The notes under the pieces were generated by a model. The model was given only the letters and a program-made list of their open reading frames with translations. It made no database searches and was not told the origin of the DNA. A stretch of 64,000 nt of DNA from Brevibacillus laterosporus (GTDB lineage Bacteria; Bacillota; Bacilli; Brevibacillales; Brevibacillaceae), in assembly GCF_030489605.1 (NCBI RefSeq), contig NZ_JAUKFY010000001.1, positions 248,001-312,000 of the forward strand, written 5' to 3'. A program made the translations under genes and the position numbers. Below are positions 26,518 to 34,774 of the stretch, piece after piece. Numbering within the stretch: the stretch's first letter is position 1; each line of letters starts with the position of its first letter.

Positions 26518-27423
26518 ATGGGTACCCATGAACAACATTTACTTTTGCATGGTTATCAACCGAAGTTTGCGGAGTTATGGAATCCTGAATTTTTAGCTTT
26601 TGTTGTCTTGCTTGGTGCGGCATATTTTATGTTAATTGGCCCATGGCGTAAACGGTTTATTCATGCAGAGCCTGTTACAATAGGAAAGCAGATTACGTTT
26701 ATGACCGCTCTTCTTACCTTATATGTAGCTATGGGAAGTCCACTCTACTTTTACGGGCATGTGTCGTTTACCTTGCATATGACCCAGCAATCATTGTTAG
26801 TAATGATTTTCCCACCACTTTTTGTGATGGGCCTGCCAGTGTGGTTTATAAGAGCAGTTCTACAGCCAGTTTTTGTAAGGAAATGGTTTGATCGTCTGAC
26901 AAAACCGTTGATATCTTTATTTATGTTTAATTTATTTTTCTCTGTTTATCATATTCCGCTTGTACTTGATTTCGTGATGCAGTACCATGGAGTTCATATT
27001 GCTTATAAGCTCCTGTTATTAATTACAGCCTTCATGATATGGTGGCATATTGTCTGTCCGGTTCCAGAGTTACAACGGATTAAAAACGTCAAGCTAATGG
27101 GGTATATCTTTGCAGCGGGTGTGCTTATGACACCGGCCTGTGCGTTAATCATATTTGCTTCCCAATTGGTCTATGAATCTTATAGCTATGGACCGCAATT
27201 GTTTGCCATCCTACCGATACTCGATGATCAGCAATTGGGCGGTGTCGTGATGAAAATGGTACAGGAAACAGCATATGGAGTTGGGCTATGGCATGTGTTT
27301 TCTAAATGGTACCGTGAGGAAAATCCGACGACGGGTATTGATGAAATCGATCCGCTTGAATCCTTTGAACCCATGGAACAGCAAAAAGAACTCACTATCG
27401 TTCCCACTAGTGGGCGAGTATAA
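26518..27423 (+). CDS. ctaG: Cytochrome c oxidase assembly factor CtaG
   Basis: Polytopic membrane protein of 301 residues of the CtaG (caa3_CtaG) family, needed to build active caa3 oxidase, probably in copper delivery to subunit I. Seven hydrophobic segments alternate with conserved stretches ASPLY-like GSPLYFYGHVSF, HMTQQSLL and WWHIVCPVPE. GAGAGGGGGATACGG precedes the ATG. A -10-like TATAAT lies at 26453-26458, so it may have its own promoter beyond the ctaF terminator. The DUF420 gene follows after 31 bases. Confidence 0.93.
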   Translation: MGTHEQHLLLHGYQPKFAELWNPEFLAFVVLLGAAYFMLIGPWRKRFIHAEPVTIGKQITFMTALLTLYVAMGSPLYFYGHVSFTLHMTQQSLLVMIFPPLFVMGLPVWFIRAVLQPVFVRKWFDRLTKPLISLFMFNLFFSVYHIPLVLDFVMQYHGVHIAYKLLLLITAFMIWWHIVCPVPELQRIKNVKLMGYIFAAGVLMTPACALIIFASQLVYESYSYGPQLFAILPILDDQQLGGVVMKMVQETAYGVGLWHVFSKWYREENPTTGIDEIDPLESFEPMEQQKELTIVPTSGRV

Positions 27424-27454
27424 ATTTTAAAAAAGAATAAGAGGAAGTGATCGA

Positions 27455-27913
27455 GTGCTAACGTTGTTGCCTGCACTTAGTACAAGTTTTATTGCCATCA
27501 GTGCAATCCTTGTAGCAATCGGTTGGGTTCAAGTAGCCAAACGAAAATTTGAGGCCCATAAAAAAACAATGATTGTTGCATCCGTGTTTGCCCTAGCATT
27601 TTTCATTATTTATATGTCTCGAACGATTTTCGTGGGAAATATGAATTTCGGCGGACCGGATGAATTGCGCTTATACTATCAAATCTTTTTGATATTCCAT
27701 ATCACCTTGGCTACAACAGCAGCCGTTTTTGGATTGGTAACGTTATATTTAGGCTTTACCAAGCAATTTGCTAAGCATCGCAAGTGGGGGCCAGTTACTT
27801 CTATTATCTGGTTCGGTTCAGCGATTACCGGTATAGCTGTCTACTTTTTGCTGTTTATCATTTATCCAGGCGGAGAGACATCAAGCTTATTCCGAACCAT
27901 TTTGGGCTTTTAA
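27455..27913 (+). CDS. DUF420 membrane protein (CtaM/YozB-like oxidase assembly factor)
   Basis: A 152-residue protein with four membrane segments and the DUF420 pattern (LPALSTSFIAISAILVAIGW, HKKTMIVASVFALAFFI, FHITLATTAAVFGLVTLYLG, HRKWGPVTSIIWFGSAITGI). Homologues help mature haem A-containing terminal oxidases in Staphylococcus and Bacillus. Conserved His residues sit near helix ends. It starts with GTG after AGAGGAAGTGATCGA and is probably cotranscribed with ctaG. The gene name differs between species, so none is given. Confidence 0.85.
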   Translation: MLTLLPALSTSFIAISAILVAIGWVQVAKRKFEAHKKTMIVASVFALAFFIIYMSRTIFVGNMNFGGPDELRLYYQIFLIFHITLATTAAVFGLVTLYLGFTKQFAKHRKWGPVTSIIWFGSAITGIAVYFLLFIIYPGGETSSLFRTILGF

Positions 27914-27952
27914 GTAAAAAAGAATAATATACACATTCAAAAAGTAAGCAAT

Positions 27953-27990
27953 AAGCCTCCAGATTCACTTTCAAGTGCACATGGAGGCTT
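27953..27990. terminator. Bidirectional terminator between the cta region and gerQ
   Basis: AAGCCTCCA / TGGAGGCTT stem with an inner ACTT / AAGT pairing. It lies between convergent genes and can serve both strands; the T run is short on the plus strand. Confidence 0.65.
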
Positions 27991-28076
27991 GTTTAGTATA
28001 TTGTTCCGCTACTAATAATAGGGAACCAGATTATTTGTACATTGACGAGTTGTCTCTCCTGGTAATGATTAAGTGA

Positions 28077-28565
28077 CTAGCGTGTACGAGCAAATGGGTT
28101 TACTGGCGGAATGTAGTTAATTTCTTCATCAAAGGTAACATAATCGAGGTTTAGCGTCAGAAGCAAAAAACGCATACCGGTTTGCGGATCACTGATGATG
28201 ATATGATCTCGACCTGCAGTTTCTATGACGCCGCGGAAAATTTTTGCATTCCATTCGCTGTTATTTTCATAGGTCATATAGAAAGTACCGATTTTTCCAC
28301 GATTGAAACGTAAAATATTTTCTACGTAGGATTCTTCGACTACAGGAAGGGGACCACCGGGAATTAAGCTACCATTTGCAGTAGGAGGCACGACTTGCTG
28401 AGGTTGTTGCTGGATTTGTTGGGTAGGACTTACCTGTGTGGGACTCATTTGCGTGGCTTGTGTCTGCTGTTGTGGAGAAGGGTAATATGGATACATGTAG
28501 CATTGTGGATAGTATGGGGTGCCGCAGGGGTCGCATCCTTGCTGAGCATAAGTATTATAATACAT
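28077..28565 (-). CDS. gerQ: Spore coat/cortex protein GerQ
   Basis: Spore coat-associated protein of 162 residues that anchors the cortex hydrolase CwlJ and in B. subtilis is cross-linked by transglutaminase. The N-terminal third is low complexity (Tyr/Pro/Cys, then Gln-rich: PSPQQQTQATQ) and the C-terminal 90 residues are the conserved GerQ domain (GTFYMTYENN, FRGVIETAGRDHIIISDPQTG). It lies 18 bases downstream of cwlJ, the same partnership as in Bacillus. AGGAGAGAAAAACCAG precedes the ATG. Confidence 0.95.
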   Translation of the reverse strand: MYYNTYAQQGCDPCGTPYYPQCYMYPYYPSPQQQTQATQMSPTQVSPTQQIQQQPQQVVPPTANGSLIPGGPLPVVEESYVENILRFNRGKIGTFYMTYENNSEWNAKIFRGVIETAGRDHIIISDPQTGMRFLLLTLNLDYVTFDEEINYIPPVNPFARTR

Positions 28566-28583
28566 CTGGTTTTTCTCTCCTCT

Positions 28584-29006
28584 TTAATAAACTCTAGGAC
28601 AATCCTGAACGGATGGTGCAAAGAAACAATGTGCTTTAAATCGTCCAGTGTTTCTCTGGTTGAACCATGTGGGAGGGCAACTGCCGACAGGGCGGTAGAA
28701 CCAAAGTCCGTTGCTAGCAGGATGTGTTCTCTCTCCGTTAATTACGCGCTTGGCCAAACGTTTCTCTGCTTCTCTAGCTTTTTGGTAGAAATAAGGTTTT
28801 TGAACAGATTCGTATCCGCCGGGTCTTTGATATACCATTTGAGGGATGGTTCGTATGTTTTTAAAATCTAAGCAATTGGCAAGGATACGGTTAACGGAAA
28901 CATTTCCAACCATTAACATTCCAAGATCTCCTTCTCCTTCAGCTTCTGCCCTAAGAAGCCTAGCCAGCATGTCAAGATCACTGGAGTTGTACTTAATAAC
29001 AGCCAT
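28584..29006 (-). CDS. cwlJ: Spore cortex-lytic hydrolase CwlJ
   Basis: SleB/CwlJ-family cell wall hydrolase, 140 residues, without a signal peptide, as typical of CwlJ; degrades the cortex during calcium-dipicolinate germination. ARLLRAEAEGEGDLGMLMVG contains the catalytic Glu, and NGLWFYRPVGSCPPTWFNQR is the conserved C-terminal segment. GGGGAGGTGAATG leads into the start. It is the first gene of a cwlJ-gerQ operon, expected under the mother-cell sigma factor sigma-E; no clear sigma-E promoter could be assigned by eye. Confidence 0.95.
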   Translation of the reverse strand: MAVIKYNSSDLDMLARLLRAEAEGEGDLGMLMVGNVSVNRILANCLDFKNIRTIPQMVYQRPGGYESVQKPYFYQKAREAEKRLAKRVINGERTHPASNGLWFYRPVGSCPPTWFNQRNTGRFKAHCFFAPSVQDCPRVY

Positions 29007-29191
29007 TCATTCACCTCCCCTTTTTCTCTCCTATTTCAATATATAAGTGTTTTCTTAGATAGGTGATTGTACAGTATAAAAAAACGTGTTTTTTCGAATT
29101 TTTGAGAAAAATCTATAAATACAACAAAATGAATATTGTGTGGTAGGATACTTATGTGAAGGAAACAAGTTATTAATCAAGGGGGGGCAAT

Positions 29192-30568
29192 ATGAGCAAT
29201 CTTTTGAGAAAGAAATCAGTTACTGACTTATTGCAACAAGGTCAAAAAAAATCATTAAACAAAACACTAACATCCTTTGACCTTTCTTTACTAGGCATTG
29301 GGGCAGTGCTAGGAACTGGTGTTATGGTACTTACAGGTATTGTAGCAGCTAGAGATGCTGGTCCTGCTGTTATTCTTTCGTTTATAATTGCTGCACTTGT
29401 TTGTGGTTTTGCTGCATTTTGCTATTCAGAATTTGCTTCCACCATCCCGGTTTCTGGAAGCGCTTACACCTATACGTATGCAACACTCGGTGAATTTGTA
29501 GCGCATCTGATGGGATGGACATTGCTATCCGTTTATTTTCTTACCACTTCAGCAGTTGCTGTTGGATGGTCTGCTTATTTTAATAATCTGCTGACAGGTT
29601 TTGGCTGGGGTTTACCTGAACAGTTGGTCAGCACGCCGATGAGTGGCGGAATTATTAATCTACCGGCTGTTATCATTGTCTTACTAATCACTTTTGTATT
29701 ATCTCGCGGAACAAGAGAAAGTAAGAAGTTTAACAACTTCATGGTATTAGTCAAGCTATTGGTGATCTTACTGTTTATCGCTGTAGGTGTATTTTATGTT
29801 AAGCCTGAAAATTGGAACCCATTCATGCCGTATGGTATTGAAGGAGTTTTTGCTGGAGCAGCAGCGGTATTCTTCGCGTTCCTAGGCTTTGATGCAGTAT
29901 CAACCTCTGCTGAGGAATGTAAGAACCCGCAAAAGGCTTTGCCAGTAGGGATTATTTCATCACTTGTTGTTTGTACGATCCTTTATGTAATTGTATGTCT
30001 TATCATGACAGGAATCACTTCTTATAAGAACTTAGATGTACCTGAAGCAATGGCGTATGTCTTGGAGCTTGTAGGTCAGGATACGGTAGCGGGAATCGTT
30101 GCTGTAGGAGCTGTTATTGGTATTATGGCAGTTATTTTTGCTTATGTATTTGCTGGTACTCGTGTCATCTTTGCGATGAGTCGCGACGGGCTACTTCCAA
30201 AACGCTTCTCTCGTGTTAATAAAACAGATACACCTGTATTTTCTACATGGCTTACAGGATTACTCAGTGGTGGAATTGCAGGATTTGTAGAAATTAAAGA
30301 ACTATCTAATTTAGCAAATATCGGGGCGCTGCTCACGTTTGCTATGGTCGCATTATCAGTTATCGTACTGCGTAAAACGCATCCAAATTTAGAGCGTGGC
30401 TTTAAGGTTCCATTAGTTCCCTTCATTCCTATCTTAACAATAGTATTCTGCGGGTTCCTCATGATTAATCTTCCGGGAACAACCTGGATGTATTTTGGAA
30501 TCTGGGTGGCTATCGGAGCGGTTGTCTATTTTGTTTACTCTAAGAAACATAGTATGTTAGAGAAATAG
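29192..30568 (+). CDS. APC-superfamily amino acid permease (YfnA-like)
   Basis: A 458-residue permease with about twelve membrane segments. The N-terminus SFDLSLLGIGAVLGTGVMVLTG is the APC fold's first helix, with the substrate-contact GIGAVLGTG, and FAFLGFDAVSTSAEE is the helix 6 motif. It belongs to the cationic/branched amino acid (CAT/YfnA) subgroup; the substrate is unknown. The ATG follows CAAGGGGGGGCAAT. The alanine dehydrogenase gene follows beyond a terminator, so alanine or related amino acid uptake is possible but unproven. Confidence 0.88.
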   Translation: MSNLLRKKSVTDLLQQGQKKSLNKTLTSFDLSLLGIGAVLGTGVMVLTGIVAARDAGPAVILSFIIAALVCGFAAFCYSEFASTIPVSGSAYTYTYATLGEFVAHLMGWTLLSVYFLTTSAVAVGWSAYFNNLLTGFGWGLPEQLVSTPMSGGIINLPAVIIVLLITFVLSRGTRESKKFNNFMVLVKLLVILLFIAVGVFYVKPENWNPFMPYGIEGVFAGAAAVFFAFLGFDAVSTSAEECKNPQKALPVGIISSLVVCTILYVIVCLIMTGITSYKNLDVPEAMAYVLELVGQDTVAGIVAVGAVIGIMAVIFAYVFAGTRVIFAMSRDGLLPKRFSRVNKTDTPVFSTWLTGLLSGGIAGFVEIKELSNLANIGALLTFAMVALSVIVLRKTHPNLERGFKVPLVPFIPILTIVFCGFLMINLPGTTWMYFGIWVAIGAVVYFVYSKKHSMLEK

Positions 30569-30643
30569 TAGGTTAGAGAACGTAGGCTCTTCGGACGGGT
30601 CTAATTGGATTGGGAAAAATCATATTTTCATGTAAAGAGAACA

Positions 30644-30687
30644 ACAAGTCACCAGTAGGGGATAGCTGGTGACTTGTATTTTTTATA
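30644..30687 (+). terminator. Terminator after the permease
   Basis: Perfect 12-bp stem ACAAGTCACCAG / CTGGTGACTTGT, 10-base loop, followed by ATTTTTT. Confidence 0.92.
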
Positions 30688-30737
30688 TACTTCAAAACTA
30701 TCTAATAACTTAGGAGAATGTGAATTTATAGATTTTT

Positions 30738-30775
30738 TGTAAGCGCTTTCATTTACGGATCGTACATGATACAAT
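30738..30775 (+). promoter_or_regulatory. cre box overlapping the ald promoter
   Basis: TGTAAGCGCTTTCA (30738-30751) matches the CcpA operator consensus TGNAARCGNWWWCA at every position. It overlaps a -35 TTTCAT (30747-30752) placed 17 bases from -10 TACAAT (30770-30775). Occupancy by CcpA should block transcription on good carbon sources. Confidence 0.75.
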
Positions 30776-30861
30776 CAATGCGTGGATAAAGCTTCTACTT
30801 TGAATTAATCATCAGAACTGTTTGAAACTATTTATGTTTAACTTACTGAGGAGGTCGAAAC

Positions 30862-31986
30862 ATGCGCATCGGTATTCCAAAGGAAATTAAAAACAACGAA
30901 AATCGAGTAGCTATGACACCAGCAGGAGCAATGAATTTGGTGAAGAATGGACATGAAATCTTCATCGAAACATCGGCTGGACTTGGCTCTGGATTTACTG
31001 ATGAACAATTTGTAGCAGCTGGGGCTAAAATCGTCCAGACTGCACAAGAAGCTTGGGGAATGGAAATGGTTATGAAAGTTAAGGAACCATTGCCTTCCGA
31101 ATATCAATACTTCCGTGAAGGACTTATCCTGTTCACATACTTGCATTTAGCTCCAGAACCAGAATTAACGAAAGCGTTAGTTGATAATAAAGTTATAGGG
31201 ATCGCTTATGAAACCGTTCAACTGAGCAATGGCTCACTGCCGTTGTTAACCCCTATGTCAGAAGTTGCTGGGCGTATGTCTACCCAAATCGGCGCTCAGT
31301 TCCTGGAAAAACAGGAAGGCGGGAAAGGTATTCTTCTCGGCGGTGTGCCAGGGGTTCAACGCGGTAAAGTGACCATTGTTGGCGGAGGAGTAGCCGGTAC
31401 GAATGCGGCGAAGATGGCAGTCGGTTTAGGTGCTGATGTTACCATTATCGACCTGAATCCTGACCGCTTGCGTCAAATAGAAGATATTTTTGGACATAGC
31501 GTAAAAACCCTTATGTCCAATCCATTTAATATTGCACATGCCGTACAGGAATCCGATCTAGTTATTGGGGCTGTTCTTATTCCAGGAGCAAAAGCACCAA
31601 AATTGGTTACAGAGGAAATGGTTAAATCCATGCAACCAGGATCCGTTCTAGTAGATATTGCGATTGACCAAGGCGGTATTTTTGAAACAACCGATCGCAT
31701 CACTACTCATGATAACCCAACGTATGAAAAACATGGTGTGGTGCATTATGCGGTGGCTAATATGCCTGGCGCTGTTCCACGCACATCTACATTTGCTTTG
31801 ACAAACGTGACGGTTCCCTATGCGGTGCAAATCGCCAATAAAGGCTATCAAAAGGCATGCTTAGAAAACCCTGCATTACTAAAAGGGGTAAATACACTGA
31901 ATGGACATGTAACATATCGGGCTGTTGCACAAGCATTGGGCTATGAGTCTGCAGATGCGAAGGAATTGCTAGATCAGCTAAGCTAA
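30862..31986 (+). CDS. ald: Alanine dehydrogenase
   Basis: NAD-dependent enzyme of 374 residues, hexameric in the family, interconverting alanine with pyruvate and ammonium; in Bacillus it is needed for alanine use and for sporulation energy. N-terminal [22 protein letters not shown] is diagnostic (Arg and Lys substrate contacts), [12 protein letters not shown] holds the catalytic His region, and [22 protein letters not shown] is the NAD-binding fold. GAGGAGGTCGAAAC precedes the ATG. It is monocistronic and probably under catabolite repression through the overlapping cre box. Confidence 0.97.
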   Translation: MRIGIPKEIKNNENRVAMTPAGAMNLVKNGHEIFIETSAGLGSGFTDEQFVAAGAKIVQTAQEAWGMEMVMKVKEPLPSEYQYFREGLILFTYLHLAPEPELTKALVDNKVIGIAYETVQLSNGSLPLLTPMSEVAGRMSTQIGAQFLEKQEGGKGILLGGVPGVQRGKVTIVGGGVAGTNAAKMAVGLGADVTIIDLNPDRLRQIEDIFGHSVKTLMSNPFNIAHAVQESDLVIGAVLIPGAKAPKLVTEEMVKSMQPGSVLVDIAIDQGGIFETTDRITTHDNPTYEKHGVVHYAVANMPGAVPRTSTFALTNVTVPYAVQIANKGYQKACLENPALLKGVNTLNGHVTYRAVAQALGYESADAKELLDQLS

Positions 31987-32001
31987 AAAGCATAGAGTGA
32001 T

Positions 32002-32047
32002 AAAAAGGGCTATCGTACATCTTAGAAGATGGATAGCCCTTTTTTTG
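32002..32047 (+). terminator. Terminator after ald
   Basis: AAAAAGGGCTATC / GGATAGCCCTTTTTTT. The A-rich left flank could also serve the minus-strand gene that ends at 32174. Confidence 0.88.
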
Positions 32048-32173
32048 GTGTGAACGTATAGTTCGAGAGTTTATTATTTTACAATCATAATGAAACAAAA
32101 AGTCATCTCGACCAAAGGACTCCATTTGGTTACAATGTAGAAGCCTCAAGGGCAGGGATAGCGATTAAAACGT

Positions 32174-32749
32174 TTATTTTTTAGCAGCACGTCGCTTTCT
32201 TATTTGCATGAAGATCAGCCAGCCTGCGGCAAGCAGAACAGCTACAAGTAAAAGAGAAATATCCATATATTCATCAATTAACAATTTTGCTTGCTTCCCA
32301 TACAAATGGAAGATTAAACCGATAAGAAAAAATTTAAAACCTCGACCAATAACCGCATAAACCATCAGTTTTTTGAAGGAGAAGCCGAGTACACCAGACA
32401 GGATGGTAAATACCTTAAAAGGAATCGGTGTAAATGAGCCAATGATAATCGCAGCATCACCGTTTTTAGTCATTTGTTCTGTTGCTAGACCGATCCATTT
32501 TTCCGGAACGATTTTGTTCATCAGCGGTTTGCCAAACAGTTTGCCGAGAATAAAGCCGCATGGTGCCCCCAGTAAAGAACCGATAAAAGCAAAGAGAGCA
32601 TATTCCATAGCAAGTGAAGGCTCCAATAAACTCATTGCGATCTGTAAAAAGAATGGGGGAAACGGCAAGATGATTGAATCTAGAAAGGAGAGTGCAAATA
32701 ATCCCCACGTTCCGTATTGCTGAAAGATTTCATTGATTTGGTCAAGCAT
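32174..32749 (-). CDS. YqaA/DedA-like membrane protein (VTT domain)
   Basis: A 191-residue membrane protein of the SNARE-associated/DedA superfamily, YqaA-like branch. GSLLGAPCGFILGKLFGKPL and the later FTPIPFKVFTILSGVLGF (Phe-Thr-Pro-x-Pro) match the VTT domain's re-entrant loops. DedA-type proteins translocate or maintain membrane lipids such as undecaprenyl phosphate; the YqaA branch has no settled function. The C-terminus is a final helix with a basic tail (RKRRAAKK). AGGAGACTACG precedes the ATG. It stands alone. Confidence 0.82.
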   Translation of the reverse strand: MLDQINEIFQQYGTWGLFALSFLDSIILPFPPFFLQIAMSLLEPSLAMEYALFAFIGSLLGAPCGFILGKLFGKPLMNKIVPEKWIGLATEQMTKNGDAAIIIGSFTPIPFKVFTILSGVLGFSFKKLMVYAVIGRGFKFFLIGLIFHLYGKQAKLLIDEYMDISLLLVAVLLAAGWLIFMQIRKRRAAKK

Positions 32750-32937
32750 CGTAGTCTCCTTTATGTATAAAGTCGATTCTTCTCGTAGTCAAGGATCGAA
32801 CAAAATTTGTACTTTATTAGATGTATGGTCGTCCAGTCTGGGATATGACAAGTACGACCAATATTATAGCATGCTACATAGGTTATACGAACACTTGAGC
32901 AAAAAGGATTCAGTTTTCTCTCAATCTATACAGATAG

Positions 32938-32966
32938 TTGACGTTCTCAAACTTCTCTACTACTAT
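32938..32966 (+). promoter_or_regulatory. Candidate promoter of the 72-residue gene
   Basis: TTGACG (32938-32943)-N17-TACTAT (32961-32966), 36 bases before the start codon. The rest of the gap from 32750 shows nothing else. Confidence 0.6.
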
Positions 32967-33002
32967 TAAGATAAAAATTTTGAGAATTCCGAGGGATTGT
33001 AT

Positions 33003-33221
33003 ATGAAAGATATTGGTTCTGGAGTCATAACCTTCTATTCGCCGGATGGAAAGCGTCAAGAGCTTAAAGGAGAAATTGTAGTACGAGGGGATCGTGTGTC
33101 CGTAACGGAAATCATTCGCTTCAATGGTCAGCCGAATGGTGCACGCGAAATTAATTTACCCCTAGCAAACTGTGTCATTTATTGGGAACCGGAAGTTTAT
33201 GAAGAAATTGGCTACGAATAG
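33003..33221 (+). CDS. Small protein of unknown function
   Basis: 72 residues, not recognised. ATG 33003 follows CCGAGGGATTGTAT. The sequence reads as a small beta-rich cytosolic protein (GSGVITFYSPDGKRQELKG, then RGDRVSVTEIIRF, then NCVIYWEPEVYEEIGYE), with no signal or membrane segment. It has its own promoter and lies 82 bases ahead of mqnC, so cotranscription with mqnC is possible. Confidence 0.65.
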   Translation: MKDIGSGVITFYSPDGKRQELKGEIVVRGDRVSVTEIIRFNGQPNGAREINLPLANCVIYWEPEVYEEIGYE

Positions 33222-33303
33222 CACTATACTTCTAGCGTAGGCAGGAATTTGATTTTATGATAGGATGAAAGGTGGAATATGCACAGGATAGGAGGAATTC
33301 CTC

Positions 33304-34410
33304 TTGATTGATCATATATTGGACAAAGCTCTTCGTGGCGAGCGACTTCAATTAGAGGATGGTTTAGCCCTTTTTGCTTCTGATGAAATTGAGAAAATAG
33401 GTCATGCAGCGAATCAGATTATGCAAAAGTGGCATCCTGAACCGATCACGACCTTTGTCATCGGACGGAATATCAACTATTCCAATGTCTGTGATACCTA
33501 TTGCCGTTTTTGCGCCTTTTATCGCCCGCCTGGCTCGAAGGAAGGCTATGTTCTTCCAAAAGAAACAATTTTCGAAAAGATTCAAGAAACGGTTGATGTT
33601 GGCGGAACAGAAATTTTAATGCAGGGTGGTACCAATCCTGATTTAAAACTATCATATTTTACGGATTTGCTACGCGAGATTAAACAGCGCTTCCCTACCA
33701 TTACGATGCACTCTTTATCTACAGCCGAGGTGGCTAAAATGGCTGAGGTCTCCAATGTTTCAGTTGAAGAGGCCCTAAGACAGCTAAAAGAAGCCGGTCT
33801 AGATTCTTTGCCAGGAGCAGGCGGAGAAATTCTTGACAATCGGACGCGTAAAAAGATTTCACGTTTAAAAGGAACCTGGGAGCAATGGGTGGATATCCAA
33901 AAAGCAGCCCACCGAGCAGGTCTGCCTGGAACGGCTACGATGGTTATCGGTTTTGGTGAAGAAATGGAAGAGCGAGTGTTATCTTTGCTGCGCATTCGTG
34001 ACGCTCAGGATGAGACAAACGGATTCAAGGCTTTTATTGTCTGGACCTTCCAGCCTGATAATACCAACATGAAAGCTACGAAAAACACTCCAGAAGAGTA
34101 TCTAAAAACATTGGCGATCAGCCGTTTGATGCTGGATAATATACCAAACTTTCAATCCTCCTGGGTAACAATGGGACCTGAGATCGGTAAACTGTCCTTG
34201 TCTTATGGAGCTAATGATTTTGGCTCGACTATGATGGAAGAGAATGTTGTATCAGCAGCGAAATGTGCTTACAAGGTAAATACAAACAAAATCCTAGAGT
34301 TAATCCGTGAAGCGGGAAAAATTCCTGCTCAACGAAATACCGCCTATGAAACTCTACGCGTGTTTCAAGAGGGCGAATGGGCAGAGACGGATTTTGTTAT
34401 GCAAAATTAA
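33304..34410 (+). CDS. mqnC: Cyclic dehypoxanthinyl futalosine synthase
   Basis: Radical SAM enzyme of the futalosine route to menaquinone, 368 residues, cyclising dehypoxanthine futalosine. The cluster motif is CDTYCRFCAFYR (C-x3-C-x2-C) near residue 62, and INYSNVCDTYCRFC together with LMQGGTNPDL and SLPGAGGEIL are family signatures shared with MqnE and CofH; the length and the DNRTRKKISRLKGTWEQWV stretch favour MqnC. It starts with TTG behind ATAGGAGGAATTCCTC. It lies beside electron transfer genes and in the same region as ubiD/ubiA partners of the pathway. A terminator follows. Confidence 0.92.
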   Translation: MIDHILDKALRGERLQLEDGLALFASDEIEKIGHAANQIMQKWHPEPITTFVIGRNINYSNVCDTYCRFCAFYRPPGSKEGYVLPKETIFEKIQETVDVGGTEILMQGGTNPDLKLSYFTDLLREIKQRFPTITMHSLSTAEVAKMAEVSNVSVEEALRQLKEAGLDSLPGAGGEILDNRTRKKISRLKGTWEQWVDIQKAAHRAGLPGTATMVIGFGEEMEERVLSLLRIRDAQDETNGFKAFIVWTFQPDNTNMKATKNTPEEYLKTLAISRLMLDNIPNFQSSWVTMGPEIGKLSLSYGANDFGSTMMEENVVSAAKCAYKVNTNKILELIREAGKIPAQRNTAYETLRVFQEGEWAETDFVMQN

Positions 34411-34486
34411 TAAGTGCAGAGAAACCGAATGAAAGCTGGCTTATTGATGGTGGTCGTCAGCTTGCTTGATGCAAAATGATAGAGAA

Positions 34487-34516
34487 AACCCGTCTTTTTA
34501 TAGGACGGGTTTTTTG
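34487..34516 (+). terminator. Terminator after mqnC
   Basis: Perfect stem AACCCGTC / GACGGGTT, loop TTTTTATAG, then TTTT. Confidence 0.9.
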
Positions 34517-34682
34517 TTTTATATGAAGATTGTATGACGTTTTAAAGCGTTTTCGCAATAGGAATATTCATATTTTTCATTTATTTGTCTCGTAGATTAG
34601 AATAAACAAAATCGTTCTCCAGATTGTCAAAAAAAGGCCTGTTTTTTAGCCTAATTTAACATAAAAATGGAAATAAAAGGTC

Positions 34683-34743
34683 TTGATTATTTAGTTAGGA
34701 ATGTTAGAATGATGGCGTAATGATATTTGTGTAATTTTTCACA
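34683..34743 (+). promoter_or_regulatory. Promoter of the pplA-like gene with an FNR-like site
   Basis: -35 TTGATT (34683-34688) and an extended -10 TGTTAGAAT (hexamer 34705-34710), 16 bases apart, predict a start near 34717. TGTGT-AATTTT-TCACA (34728-34743), 9 of 10 positions of the Fnr palindrome, lies just downstream, where a bound protein would be expected to repress rather than activate. Confidence 0.5.
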
Positions 34744-34774
34744 TGCGTGTGGAGAAAAAGGGAGGAGAAAGAAA

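Noticed and set aside
28395-28871. A 158-codon plus-strand frame over gerQ and cwlJ
   Set aside because: Antisense shadow of two well-recognised genes on the minus strand.
32733-32969. A 78-codon plus-strand frame after the YqaA-like gene
   Set aside because: It starts inside the minus-strand gene, has no ribosome site, and its product looks random; it also contains the promoter of the next gene.
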